This document shows positions 11,096 through 26,000 of a stretch of DNA of 64,000 nucleotides, piece after piece. A program made the translations under genes and the position numbers. Origin of the DNA: Oreocharis arfaki (taxonomy: Eukaryota; Chordata; Aves; Passeriformes; Paramythiidae); the NCBI GenBank assembly GCA_013398015.1, contig VZRR01012411.1, forward strand, positions 248,001 to 312,000, given 5' to 3'. Every line of letters starts with the position of its first letter. The stretch's first letter is position 1. Under the pieces are notes generated by a model that saw only the letters and a list, made by a program, of their open reading frames with translations, made no database searches and was not told the DNA's origin.

Positions 11096-14000
11096 GTATT
11101 TGGGTTCTGTTTTGCTGCTTTGGATGTTTGTGTGTGCAGGTCTGGGAGAAACTAAAAAGAGCTGCCTTATTGATTTTTGTTTTTCTTTTGGGCAGTAGCT
11201 AAAAGGCATGAAACTGAATGGTCTTTGAGATGGAGTCTTTTGCTTAAATAGTCAGATGGCAGAGAACTGCAACCCTGAAATCCAAAAGCTGAGCTCAGTA
11301 GCACAAGTGCACAGAAGTGAGTCTGGTCAGGGTCTCCTTTCACAAGTGGGGAATGGGTATTTCAAAACTTTGAGTTAGGAGGTGTCCTCCAGTCTCTCAG
11401 CTGCTTGTTTTTCTCACATGAGGGTAACCAGTGCCCCTTGGGTAATGCATAGTCCTCTACAGCATTGTACATTCTAGTCACGGAGCCACTACTTAAGGAG
11501 CAATTAAGAAAAAAATAACCACATACAATAAGCACATTGTGTACACCATTGTTTGTTCTGCTCTGCAACAGCCAAATTGTCAGCAGATGGCAAATACATT
11601 ATAGCTCCCCCATTTTCTGTTCAAAAGTCAAGCTTGTAGGAATAATGAAATGTATTTCAAATATAACCATTTTGCTACTCATCTGCTTTACAAATCACCC
11701 CACCTGAGTTATAGCAGGAAGGAGGTGAAAGTAGTTGACATGAAGATGTAATAGTACAGACAGAAGCTGAATGGTTTTAATGAACCATAGCAAAACAGGT
11801 CTTGACTTTTTGAAAAATTCTGGTTTGTGCCACAGCATACACTTCTGTGTGTTTGTGTATGAATATAGTCTTAAACCTACTCTCCAGGGTTTTTGTTGGC
11901 TTCTGCGAAGAGAGGTGAAGGAGCACCAGTATCAATAGGTTTTAAAAAATTTCTGCCTTGGTCATCACTACTGTTTTTGCAGACTACTGACAGAGTACTT
12001 TGACTGAATCAGCACTCCTAGGGAGCAGAGGCATGCCAGGGAAAACAGGAAGTGATGGACAGGAAAATGTGCAATCTTCTCTAGAGACTGGCCCCAAGAA
12101 GTGTAGTCCACCTGCTGAAGCTACCTCAGGGCTTATTTTCTGCCAGCACAGGGACACTGATCGTAGCGCCCCACATCTATTCCCCCAGTATAGGTTGGTC
12201 CTTGATTTGTATGAACATAGAATCATTAAGGCTGGAAAGACCTCAAAGAACATTGAGTCCAACCACTAACCCATCACTGCCAGGTCCACTACTAAACCAT
12301 GTCTCTAAGCCCCACACATAAATAATTTTTGAATGTTTCCAGGTATGGTGATTCCACCACTTCCTTGGGGCTCCTGCTTTAATGCCTGACCAACCTTTTG
12401 ATAAAGAAATTTTTCATAATATCCAATCCAAAGGAGAGGACAAAAAGAGGGACTCACATGTGAAACCTATGGCAAACCACTTCTGTAGGCAATCTGTCTG
12501 GCTGAGGAGTGATTTTGCTTTCAATTACTGCCTCAGCCTCTGTCTGCAGTAGGACCTAGGCATTTTGAAATAGCTATTTTTTTCTGTGTAACCCAGCATG
12601 TTTCAAGCACATAGCTAGAGGCCCTTTTCAAGAGATCCCAGGAGATGGGCATTCACCACACCTTGTTTTCCAAATCACTTCCCCTCTCCCAGCCCGCTTC
12701 TGTCAATCCCCTGTTCTTTCATGGCCCTGAGTGTGTGCCCAGGCAGCTGAGTGTGGTGCATGGAAGCTGCAGGCACTAATGCAGAGAGAAGAGCTCTGCT
12801 GGGCAGGTGGCCCTAGGGCACCAGGCTGGAGAGAGACTGTGCCTGCTAGTGGTGCCTGATTTTTCACCATCCCTGAAAAAACGTGAGAGAGTCCATATTT
12901 CCTTGTGCCACTCATGGTCTTTCTACAGGAAATTCTGCAGCCAGAAAAATGTCTCTGGTATGATGTGGTTTACTACCTTTAAAGTGAGTAATGTTCTAGG
13001 AATGTATGGCAATTTAATTATAAATTGTAATTGAAAAGCAGTTGAAGTGGAAAAAAACAAAGCTCAACAGTAATTAGGAAAAGATTTAGATTTCCTTTGT
13101 CTTACCCAGTGAATTTTTAGACAATTAGAATTGCCTGTTCATACAAAAGGAAAACATATAAGGAAACATAAACCAGATGTTTCTTTTTTCAAAGCAGATT
13201 GTGTCTCAATACACATATAAACTGACTGTCAGTCAGTGTTAACAAACCTTAGTGGAAAGGTTCTCAATTTTCCATCCCCTTGTTATCAATTAAGATGTGG
13301 AACTAATAGTGTCTCAAAAATAAAGACATTAATTCTATGATATGATTGGACCCAGTGAGATGCATCCCCGAGTCCTGAGGGAACTGGTGGATGTAGTTGC
13401 AAAGCCACATTACACGATATTTGAAAAGTAGTGGCAGTCAGGTGAAATCCCAGTTTCCAGACTGGAAAAAGGGAAATACAGTACCCATCCTTAAAAAGGG
13501 TGGATCTTTCCTGGGAATTATTGACCCATCAGCCTGCCCTGTGTGCCTGGAAAGATCATGGAACAGATCGTCCTAGAAGCTACGCTAAGGCACATGGAGG
13601 ACAGGGAGGTGATCTGAGACCTCCAGCAAGGCTTCACCAAGGGCAAATCCTGCCTGACCAACCCATTGTCTTTCTCTGATGGAGTGATTACATCAGTGGG
13701 CAAGGGAGGAACTAGAGACATCATTTATCTGGACTTCTGTAAAGCCTCTGGCAAGGTTCCCCACAACACCCTTCTGTAACCAAAATCTTACTGACTTTGA
13801 GGGATCTACACTGATTTATGTCGGTGAAGAATCTTACTTTCAGTGTGCATTAAGCTCCTGAAACTATAATATGAGTGGGTTTTGTATATAATATACTTTT
13901 TTTTTCTTTAAGATAACATACCACGTAACAACTTCTTAATCTTATTTTCCATTTTTGTAGAATGTCACATAAGACTATCCAATTGATGAGTTAACTATCA

Positions 14001-17000
14001 TGTTCCATTATGCTAGCTTGTACTAAGAAAGGACATTAAGTAAGAAAAATACATGTTTGTTGGATTTGTTTGAAAAAAAAAGCAGAGCACATATTTCTAT
14101 GGCATTCGAAAATAATACACAACAGAACAGCCACAACATAGTCAAAACCTTCATCATATGAGAGTAATTTTGTACTCCACAAATTGTTCTTGTCCTTCCT
14201 TTCTAAGCAGTCCCCACAAATAAAATCAAGCATATTTTCCATAACATAACCACTTAGTTTATTCTAAGAGATTAATCCATGTGTCTGAAAATCAAATAAC
14301 TCATCATTTAAAAAAACAAACAGAAAAAAAAAAGGGAAGACTTTGTACAATGCACTTCCTGATGAAAGTCAAAAGCAGGCAATAAATTTTAAAATTGCTA
14401 AGAATATAGAATAATTATCACATTGGTTGAGCATCTGAGAATAACTCCAGTGGAAGTGGACCCTTTCACTCTTAATGGAAGCTGAGAAACTCTAACTATT
14501 CTTCCATTACAGAAGGATGTAAGTTCTGTTCTGGGTAATGGCTAGAAAGAAATTAAGTTCAATAGTTCTTACATTCTTTAGCACAAATCCACAAAGTAGT
14601 CATGAGGTGCTTCAGTTAACTGTGCATTAACAATTAATTTAGAATTAAATTATTACATAATTTTTACACCGAAAGTCAGAGCATCCAAAGATTTTCTTTA
14701 GGAGCTACACTTTTAGTCAACATTTTAGAACCTCACTAAAATCCCTCAGCCATTTCACCATCCTCCAAAGCAGTAGGGGAAAAAAAGAAAATCCAAGAAA
14801 AGCACTTCATTTTCCTTATTCTTTTGTCATATATTCAAAAATTACTGTCATTAAGAAATTACATCTTCTTTTTTTGAAAAAAAAATGTGGCTAGTCAGTC
14901 AGCCATATACGTGTATTAATCACTATTAGCTACGGCCTCATTAAGTCTATTAATGAATGTTGAACAGATTTCACTTTAATCTGTCAAAGTCCATATAACC
15001 ATTTGTAAATACTGCCTCTAAAAAATACAATCAACACTACATTAAGATTCATAGTAAAATGCTTAGGAAATGCAGTGATTTTGGATTCTCTCTGGCTAGA
15101 ATACGCCTTTTCTCTATATAGTTACAAAACATGAGTAGTCACCATCCTCCATGGACTATGTAGGAATTCCCTGTTATCAAAAGGATAATACAGACATAGT
15201 CTTTTCAATGCTAGGAGCTTTCAGCCAGTGTTTCTGTAAAGAAACACCACTGCACGGGAATTATAATTTGCCAGTCTTGCAAATTGCAGTATTTAAGAAC
15301 ATGAAAATTGTATGCCCCAGAATCCAAATCCCTTTTGTAGAACTGTGTGTCACAGTTCTACAAAACAATCTTTCTTCTATTTGTGTCAGACAAGTTTCCT
15401 CATTGCCTTGCTTTCACAAGTCAACCAACCATTAAATAAATCAATCTGTCTGAAATAAGTGTCGGGCTTAGATGGTTAAACTGTGGCCAGACAGACTCAC
15501 AAATTTTGCCCGTATCTGGTGTGTTGTAAGAATCAGTCTATTTTGAACTACCTGGAAGGAACAACATAGATATCTGCTTGCTTTTGTGAAGTGGGTTACA
15601 CTGATTTTGGGGCTGGATGCTGCTGTGGCACAGAGATGACATTTGATCTAGAAAAGAGCTACTGGTACAAAGTCTGTATCACAAAAACAGGGAATAAATC
15701 TGAGTTAGCAAAGTTTCTAAGAGAGAAAATTCACTTGGTTGTGTTTTTGCAGTCCATTTGTAGTAGCCATAAAGCAAGATTTACTATATGATCAAGCTAT
15801 TGCCATGAGCAACTTTAAAAGTCAATAAATCTCACACTATAATGCTGGAACTGCTGGCTTTTCAGCACCACTGCAGTTGCATGCAGGATACACCTGCATC
15901 CTTAACTCCAGAGGCTGCAGTGGTGAAGAAGATGAGGTCACACTATTTGTTGTACTGGGGAAGGACTTAGCAGCCTGAAACAGTCACATATGTCTACTGC
16001 CCTTCTAATTGTGGAGTGCTAGCAGCCCCATGTTTAACTGGTTGCTCTGACTCTCATTGGGAGATGACAGAACAGGTGAATACCTATTCAGAGAAATGAA
16101 CTACGTATTAAAAATTTCCTCAGTCTGATACATTCCAGGCACTCAGAGAGAAGCGGAACAGATTCTGGGAAGTTAATATCCTTGGCAGTGTGGTATCAAG
16201 TCTATTCTTTCTCCTTCACAGGTTTTTGACTGTCATTTCCTTCCTAATGAAGTCAAATATACCCACAATGGATGTCCAATTTTAGATGAAGATATGGTCA
16301 TGCTTAGGCTGTACAGGTAAGGAGCAGCAGAGGATCACACTTCACTGTTAGCAGGAGCCCAGCTGACCTCAGGAAGAGCAAGCAGTCAAATTTTTACAGT
16401 TAGCAGATGTTCTGCTGTACATGTTGTAACTACTTAGATCCAGCAGCTGCATTATTACTCAACAAGTGACCATCTGTTTACGGAAACATTTCTCACCATG
16501 TATTGCAGATAATGCTCATTTAATGTGTATTATGTATTGCTTGCTTAATACAGAAAAATACTGATTTTTCATTATGTAATGGACAACAGTACTTTTAGAG
16601 TACTGCATATTCTCTGCTGTCCTGCTGATAGGGACAGGCACTCTCATGTATACAAAGTGAATAACCTCTTCCTTCACACAGACACCCTGCTTACAAGTAT
16701 GGGGATTTGGGCAACAGCGTCTGGATTATGGGGTTTCAAGGTTTGAGCACACAAGAGAGAAAAGGGTTCAAGTAATTCAGTATAGAAGGTGAGGACAATG
16801 CCCAAATCATAAAGGAACAGAAGATGGGATGAATCATAATGAATTTCTTCTGTCACTTGCAGGTTTACAGAAACTGAAACGTTTGTAGAAACGTTCACCC
16901 TCCATGTGCAGTTACTTGAGCCAGACTGCAACATCATAAAAATGCGCACCCATGCTTTGGAGGTCCCTGAATACCACGGTCTGTCCAGCGTGATTGACAA

Positions 17001-20000
17001 GAACATCCTCACCTTTGATTATGACAGGAAGATAAACCTGGATTGCACCATTTCCATAATCTCTTCAGAAACTCACCTGCCTGCTCATGGCCAGCTTGTC
17101 ACCAGGAAAGAGCAGCAAGAGCAGTTTCGTGATCAGCCATGGAGCTTCTTCCCTGGCACTAGTATGATGTGCTTTAGTTGTATTAGCATGTTCAAAGAGA
17201 CCCAGCAGATTAGGTGGGTCTGCAGCAGTGGGTTGTTGCAGATGTGCTGTGTAAGAATGGGTCATGTGAAGTTTAATGAACAGCTTGAGCTACCATGGGC
17301 ATGAAAGGGAAATAAATTTTTGTGAGGCACAATGCAGATCACAGATCTGGGTCAATAATTCCTTGCCTGGATTCTGTTTCTGGCTCCTAGACATGTGGAC
17401 CAATGCTACTGCTTTGTGAGTGCCAAGACTCGGTAGAAACACCACAGGTAGCTGTTGGGGATATCACCTAACCAGGACACCAAGAGAGGACGGAGTTGGA
17501 AGATGTCATTTGAAAAGAAAGTCCTGTAGGAGAAATTAAGCCAGGAAAGGAGCCCTACTTCTCATCACACTGTCTCTGTCTCTCAGGGTTACTTTAGCTA
17601 TGTGCGCAGGTTCCCCATGTTGATTTATGCTCCTGTAACTGTTTCATTATTGCTGTTATTGGTTACAGAGCACAGCCTGGGCCAACAGTGCAGAAATGGG
17701 AGCTGTACACTGGGTCTAGGAGTCATTAACAACAAAAAAATGAGCTGTGAAGAATTTCTGGGGATGGGCATTCAGTATCGACACCTTGACCCCCCCTCAC
17801 CTGACACTGATTATATTCCTGTGAGGTTGGATCTCTCAGACAGCAGAAGCAAAACTCTGCACAAGGTAGATTTTTATACAAGTTTATAATATCTGATTGT
17901 CATCCTGTGCTTTTTTTTTGGTTGTTTTTTCTTCTTTTTCATCCTTTTCACGTTTGAAGAGAGATAGGCATCTTTAAGTTTTTTCAGTTCTTAGAACTTT
18001 ACCAGCTAAGCAAATGAAAGTCATTATCTCCATGCCTCTATGATGAGAGTGTTATGGCTGCAGAGAAACACCTCTGGTTCATTAGTGTCAGACATAAGTA
18101 GTTTATCCTGAGACAAAAATTAATTCTGGTGTAATTCCACAATTTTTATACAGCATGATCAGCACTGACTTCAGCATATACAGTAATTAATAAGTTAAGA
18201 GCTCTGTGAACATATTCAGTTAATAATAATTATTGGCTTGTGCATGTTTCTGTCAGATAAAGTTATTCATTAAACTCGTATCAAATTAAGTAAGTTGTTT
18301 CAGCCCCAAATTAAGGGCACAAATTAGTGAACACGAAAGTCGTATTCATGATGTCTCAATATTTAATTTAGGCATTCCTTAATTAAAATGTTTCAATTTT
18401 TAAAAAAATAATTATTGCTTTAACATGTATCCCAATTTGCTATGTAAAGCTAAAAGAAATTGAATTTATTATTTTGCTTTACTTTGCCTTTTCAGCTGTC
18501 TCGTTTTTTCCTCTTGTAGACGGAGTATGCATGGCTCCCCGTTCAGATTAAAGGTGCTGTTCCCAACCGAATACCCAAACCTGCCCCAATGGCAAAGTTC
18601 ATCCTGGAAGTAGATCAATTTATTTTAACCCCTATTACAACCACAACCATTGATGCCGAAGACAACGAAACTCCAAAGTCCCTGCTTGTATTCAACATCA
18701 CCAAGCCACTTCCACAGGGCTTTATCACTCACCTATCTGACCACACAAAACCGGTTGGCTCCTTCACGTGGAAAGATCTCAATGACATGCTCATTGCTTA
18801 TCAGCCTCCAAATAACAGCCACACAGAGAGGAGGAATTATGAGGTAACAGTGAGATGTTTTCAGTCATAACATTTGCCGTTTTTCACCTCCTTAAGATCA
18901 AGTAAGATGGAAATAAATGTAATCATACGTAATGGAAATTTTTCAGGAAAAAGTTTTTAAAACTATATGCAGCAGCAGAGGGAAAATATTTTACCACTTT
19001 TTCCTATGACACGTCAGCTTAACTATCTAACACAAAATAGATATTTATTGCTCACTATATGAGAATTTCTTTGTACTGAAAACCTTTTAGTCCCTCTGAC
19101 TGAGAAATATATAAAATGGACTTTTTTAAAAAAAGAGGAATAGTGAAATAACAGTACTTGTAGATCTACCCAAGAGCCTTTGGAAAGACCAGTGGTGCCT
19201 TTTCCACACAGCTTTTGTCCCTGTTACTGATGCCTGTGACCTGTGCAGAGGTGACATATTTAAAGTCATGAAAGATGGACCAGTTAAAGGTCAGGATTGC
19301 TATTTGGCCTTATAGTCTACCTGCTGTGATAATGGTGGTTTAGGGATAACAAAAAGGGACTCCCAGTGGTTCCTGCTGGGAGGATAAAAGCATGTCACTA
19401 ACACAGAGAGCACGATGCAAATGATGAATGAGATCAAGCTTCTGTCTGCAGGTTCTTGAATAAGTTACAAAATAACTATCTGATAAGATACTTAAGGAAT
19501 AATCCAATCAAAGCAAAATTGTTTGTACTGTAGTAATAAAACTGAAGAAACAGAAAATCAGAGAGAAGGGCTGCCTGGAAAGCAGAGCAACAGTAACAGT
19601 AACTGGCATCTGATGCTGACAAGGTTTGTCTCATTTTTCTTCTTGGCTGTCACAGGAGCATCCTTTCCCTGTTCACAGGACCCTCCTTTCCCTGTTTCCG
19701 TAGTGTGAAGACCAGATATCCAACACATCTGCTCCTTGAGTGCCTCACCTCTGTTCTGCTTTAGGCATTGTTTGAGTCCAGGTTCAAGAAACGGACAGTT
19801 CTGGACTTTGAGAACTCAAGAGTTCAAATTTTTTTTTTTAAATTTAAATTTTTTTTTTCTATACCACTGCATTTATTTTCTATCATATCTGGTTTCGGTC
19901 CTACACTTCTTAAAAGAGCAGGAAATGTCTCCTCCCTTTTTATTGCTAATAGTTAAAAAAAGGTCTATATTAATTGCTGAGTTAACTGTACCCTAAATAG

Positions 20001-23000
20001 AAATGAATATTCCACACAGTACAAACTAAGTTTCACATAATTCACTGCAAAGAGTGAAAAAGGCAGATATTCAATTTCATCCAGAACTCCCATGGCTCTT
20101 TCTAGAAGCTAAATCAAGTTTTGTTTATTAACATATTATCAGAAGCCTGTAAGATCTCTCAGGAGAGAATGCACTGTATGTATTTTGAAGTACATTTGGT
20201 TTCCGCCTTTTTAATAAGCAGTTCATCTCTCTTCACAACAGGTGGAATTTGAGGTTCATGACTTCTACTTTGAAAGGAGTTTACCAATCACTGTGCATCT
20301 TTCTATCAGAACAACAGATACAAATGCCCCTCGGGTTTCATGGAATACAGGTGAGACCTCTTGTGCTGAGTTTATTTTGCCTCAGAATTAATAACATTTT
20401 GACACACGTATTTGACAAAGCTCTAAAATTCAGATTTACATCTGGTGTCCAAGGATCATTAAACTGAAGGAGCATAAATCTATTTTTCCCCTATCTCCAT
20501 TTTGGAGGGAACATGTTACAAAAACTTGAAAAGGATCTAATGTCTTAACTGGAATGAAAAATAAAGAAAAAATAGTTACAGGAAAGCTGAGATTTATTTA
20601 TACAGCATTTTTTTGTAGAACAAACTGTACAAAAAACCCCCATAAATATTAAGGGCAAATATATGATGGAATAAGAACAGTGGGGTAGCATGTGAGAAAG
20701 ACCAAGGCTTGTTGGTATTGTTAAAGTTGGAAACATGCGAAAATGAACAACTAGGAAAAGAGGGCATTATATACCACCAGACATTTAAAGCCTGGAAACC
20801 TTACAAAGTTAAGGCTAATTTGAACAGATTTATAATGCCCGCACTGGAAACAGAACAGAGTCTCTCATCTAGAGTGCATTGGTATTAAATCATGAAAAGG
20901 AAAAAGTATAAGATCAAACACGTCTAGAAGTTAACACCAGGGAAAGTGCAGTTTCTCTACAGTAGAAAAGGAAAGGAGCTGAGAAGAAGGTACCTAATGT
21001 CGTCCAGAGAACGATACCTGAAACAACTGTCTGAGTAAAACGGAGGAACACAGTCTTCTGTCATGAAGATCAACACACATTTTTAAATGCAGTCTCACTA
21101 AAGAAGTCAAATGCCCAGTTTGAGGCATTGTGAGATTTCAGGTGCAGTGCTCCTGCTGGTGCAAACCACGAGAAACGTGCCTCATTAGATTACCAGATAA
21201 CTGGAAACCAGACGTCAAGGAAGCTTTCCTGCCTGACCTCTCAGATGCCCCTCTCTGTGAGCCACATTTGCACCACCCAAGACTTCCACTGCTGGGACTG
21301 AAGCCCCTTCACATCAGGTGGCTGCAGTGACCTGATGGATGTCCTGCTTGACTTCCTACACTCACCATATGCACACTATCAGACAACTTTCTGTCACTGG
21401 CTCAATCTAGATTTCCCATATCAGAATTCTAGATCTCTGTTTTCTTTATGTAATTTAGCTGTGGTGCAGCAACACAAAAACAGCTCAAACTTGGTGTGTC
21501 CAGGGAGGGACCCTGACTTTTATGCCCCCATAGTCTGTGTGTGCTTGTTCCAATGGTGGTATTTGCTCTCGTTGCACATCGGGTCCTGCAGTGTCTGGGT
21601 AACTAGCCCCACCCCGTGCCCTTGTTTTAGACAAAGCATCCATGCCTATTCCCGGTTCTTTGCCTGGGGGTCTGGGTATTTCCCCCCACCCAGGGCACAA
21701 TGTGCAGCTTACACATAAAGCTACCCAGACTAGGCGCATTCTGCAACATCAGAATTGGTTATTTCTCCGAAAAAGATTCCTTAAAGCCAGTGAACTAATT
21801 AAAGTATGTCAGCAGCTGTTATCAGACTTTTAGGTGGTCTTAGAATCATAACATTATAGAAGTATTAAAGTTGAAAAGATCTCCAGAATTCTCAAGTCCA
21901 ACCTTCATCTGAATACCACCATGCCCACTAAACATGTCATGAAGTGCAATGTCTACTTGTTTTTTGAACACTTCCAGGGATGGTGACTCCACCACTGCTC
22001 TGCGGAGCTTGTTCCAAAGCTAAACCACCCTTTCAGTGAAGAAATTTTTCCTACTGTCCAATCTAAACCTCCACTGGAATGTCTTTCACATGTAGCTATG
22101 TAGATAAAATTAAATATTCTGTGTTTTTTCCTCGTTGGAGACACCTTTAGAAGCGTTAAATGCTGACAGTAATGTAACTCTCTGCTCTTTGCAGGCCTCA
22201 ACCTCCTAGAGGGGCAATCCCGACCCATCACATGGCAACACTTCCAAATTGTAGACAATGATGACATCCAAAATGTTCGCTTGGTCACAGTTGACGGCTT
22301 ACAGCACGGGCGGCTGTCAGTGAGAGGTAGGACATTTCAACTCCAGAGACTGGAAAAATCTCTGTGACTAAACAACAGCTCTCCTCCCTCTGCTGACCAT
22401 CTTCCCCTGCTACAACCGTGCTAGGCATGGGTATTAGAACAGGAATGTTCAAAAATTCAGTATTTAAACCTTTACTTTCCAAATGTGCATTTACATTCCA
22501 AAGGTGAAATTTAAAGAAATCAGCTATGCATTCATTGAGAAGCATGAGGAGAAACACAGTCAATAAATATTCTTGCATTTTGTCAATAGTTCTTACATTT
22601 TTGCTTGCAGTTGTTAAGGAATGCCAAGTGATTTTGATCTGTTGGCAAGTACAGACAACATTTGGATACGGTTGATACTGGCAGCTTTAAGGTTTATTTC
22701 AAAAAGTGGAAATTAAATCAGACTTCTAACTCATTAGCCTTCTGCATTATTGATATTACCAGTTTTGCTCTGAAGCGCATGAGTTGCCACAGTGCATGGG
22801 AAAAAGGTTATGTAATGGAAGTCACTCTGCTCTTGGCAGGGTGGGAACACATTGCCACTATCAATGCTGAGTTTTTTCACAGCTGAATGTGTTCATGTAA
22901 AATGCATAACCTAAAGACACAAAACAACTATTTAAAGAAAGGGGAAGGTGGAGTTTCAAATATAGCAAACACAGAAACTATCCAGAAGTAAATTTAAATC

Positions 23001-26000
23001 CAGGAAACTACTGCCAAGTAGTCCAGTGTCTTAAAGATCATCCTCCTGCAAAGATACAGGCAAGAACTGTGTTGTGTCAGCAGTGCTAGGTGGGCTCAGT
23101 CCCAGATACAGTGTTAGGGGACTGTGCCAGCCAGGGCCCATCTCCTGGTGTCAATCCTACTTTTGCATACTGAGTTTGAGGGTTTCTGAGACTACTATGC
23201 ACCAGCCAGAGGCGGATATTTAATCTCCAGTGACTGCGCCTTATTGTCTTTTATCTGTCTGCATAGGTATATGCCAAGGAAAACATCACCACAGTTTTTT
23301 GCGATTGCCTTTTTTTTTGTAAAACCTTAGAGGGATGCCTGGCTTTTTTTCTTGGGGGCCCTGGGGATATAATAAGTTTTAGCACCAGCTTGCAGTTCTT
23401 GAATCCTGCAAATTGCCTGAATATTTGTCTGTATGCATAACACTTCTAGTGAGGCAGAAGTATAAAATTGTCTTATTACAGACAATAGCCTCAGCAAACC
23501 AAAATCCCCACATTATTGTATTTTACTTGCAATGAAACCCTGAGTTTTAATTATAAGGCCTATTTTCTTTGATGCTTAAAATGCATGTAAAATTTTCTGA
23601 TAAGAAAGTAGAGGTTGAAATTAAAGTGGAAAAATTGCTGCTAAAAATCCTTGATGTCTCCAGTTACCTCCTTTAATGACATTTGGAGGATTTTCTCTGC
23701 TATCACAGCTGCAAATTCTGCATTCTTGTTAACTACAAACTTGCTTTTGGTAGGTGAAGTTACATTTGATTTTTCTAGTTAGAAATATGTTGCTCATTTC
23801 TCTCCCTCAATAATCCTCATGTTAGTGGAAAGATTCTTTTCTGTGCTGAACCATATATTTTTAATGTGTTTTCTTCCACTGTTCTGACAGGAGGGAAAGG
23901 ATTCATGTTCACAGTCTTTGACATTCAGGCTGGAGTTGTTCACTACCATCATGATGACAGTGACTCTACTAAGGACTTTGTGGTATTTAGAATTTTTGAT
24001 GGCTCGCACAGTACTCGCCATAAGTTTCCAATACATATTCTCCCTAAAGATGACAGCCCTCCGTTTCTGATCAGCAATGTGGTCATAGAAGTTCACGAGG
24101 GACAGACGATCCTGATTCAGGGCTCCATGCTTCATGCTTCTGACATGGATTCCAGTGATGATTACATACTATTCAATATTACCAAGCCATCACAGGCTGG
24201 AGAAATCATGAAGAAACCAGGACCAAACTTGATAGGTAATGAAACACATCCATAAAAGCACACTTTTTTTGTCCCCTCCTTTTTAAAATACATTAAATGT
24301 CATAGTCAGACATCTTATTTTGGCTCAGGACAATTAATGGCAAATTTGGACTTTTACTATACTCTTTTATTATTACTCTTTCATTACAGTGTAAAGCCCC
24401 ATCACTAATTGTTGATTTTTGCACTAGGAGAACTGTACCTGTGTACACAATTTATCCTGCAATTCTTCCATTCCGAAGACTATTTTCCTACAGTAATTTT
24501 CTCTAGAAAAAATGTTGAGCCAGTCAGGAATTAGTTTAGATGCAAGGATCTGTGACAAATTCAGAGCTAATACATGATACAAATTATGCTAAATGATGAG
24601 AAAGCTCTCCTTCCATGTAATAACCCGGAAACTCCTGTGCTAGGCTGCAGAGACTGCCAGCCCTGCAAATTCTCTTCTGACTTCTGAACAGGGCTTTTGG
24701 CCTGTTTGCTGTGTTGCTTTGTTTTTTGAATGATTTTTAAGTGAAACAGAAAAGAAGTTGTTGATGATCTTCAGAGAATGTGGAAGACAATGAGACACCA
24801 TTTCAAAGGACTTGCTCCAGTTAGGGTGAAAAAAAAGATATTTTTACTGCCCCAGTTACTCGCACAACTAATGCATAACTTTAATGTAGTGCTAAAATCA
24901 TGGAGTGTTCAATGGAAGATGTATTCTTCAATTCAACAGGCTATTCTGTCAACAGTTTTCTTCAGAGGGATCTATTTAATGGAATAATTTATTATCGTCA
25001 CTTGGGAGGAGAAGTATTTGAAGATTCCCTTGAGTTTGTTCTGTGTGATAGCCATGATCCTCCAAACTTCTCAGAGCCACAGGTATGAAACAGAAGCATC
25101 TTTGCAGCCTCCTGAACTTTTTCTTCAAATGGCTGTTATCGCACATGTTCTGATAGGCTTTCAAACAAAACTGGTATAGATTTTTTCTGATGACAGTCAC
25201 CACCACAGTGTTCTTCAGTGCTATTTCTTGTTCTTGCTTTCAGTGGGCTAATTCTCTCCCTGGCTGAATAGAGACAAGTTCATCGAAAAGACTTTTGCCT
25301 ATTCTATAAAATGAAATGTTGAAAACAAATTATATTTGGAGACAGTACAAACAAATCAAACAACTCTCCTGAAGTCAACCAAGAATAGACTATTTTTTTC
25401 ACACAAGAGTCCAACATAATGAATTTAATTTTGCATTTAATTTGAAGGGAAACCTCTAAGATTCAAAAGCTTTGACTTTAAGTGTTATGTAACTACATTA
25501 CTCATGTGTTGATGGTATGGCATGACAGCCACATCCTGTATCTCGTATTCCACTGATCCACTTACTTTTGTGTGCATGTTGGTTAACAGCTACTTGGGAC
25601 ACTCTCCTACTGAGAGGAATGGCTGACTATTCTACTGTCTCCCCAATTTCAGGTGATGATGGTTCACATTATCCCTGTGGATGATCAGCTACCCAGAGAA
25701 GCTCCAGGAGTGACCCGTCACCTGGTTGTTAAGGAGACTGAGATTTCTCACCTAACTAAGAAACATCTCCACTTCATAGATGTGGAAGAGCAAGACAGGG
25801 AGCTCACATACACCATAACCACTTCCCCATTTTTCTCTTGCAGCCAGGGGTAGGTGCAACCTGACATATTTATCAGGCGAGAGAGGGGAGTAACCCATGT
25901 GACAGGAGTAGCCTCAGGGGCAGTAACATGCTTGTGCCTCAACTTCTTCATCTGTTTGTTGACGGTGCAGGTGACTATAGCTGGATGGAGCTCTCCTGTT

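Larger units (their letters stand above)
11096..16221 (+). other. FREM1: FREM1 intron 1
   Basis: A 5126 bp intron between the signal-peptide exon and exon 2. It holds a minus-strand CR1 3' end (12215-12435) and a sense CR1 reverse-transcriptase fragment (13345-13777). The rest (11.1-12.2, 12.4-13.3 and 13.8-16.2 kb) is AT-rich with no exon or repeat that I can name. Confidence 0.85.

Noticed and set aside
21335..21718. 127-codon ORF in intron 6
   Set aside because: No recognised domain, and it overlaps the possible LTR-like block; treated as chance.
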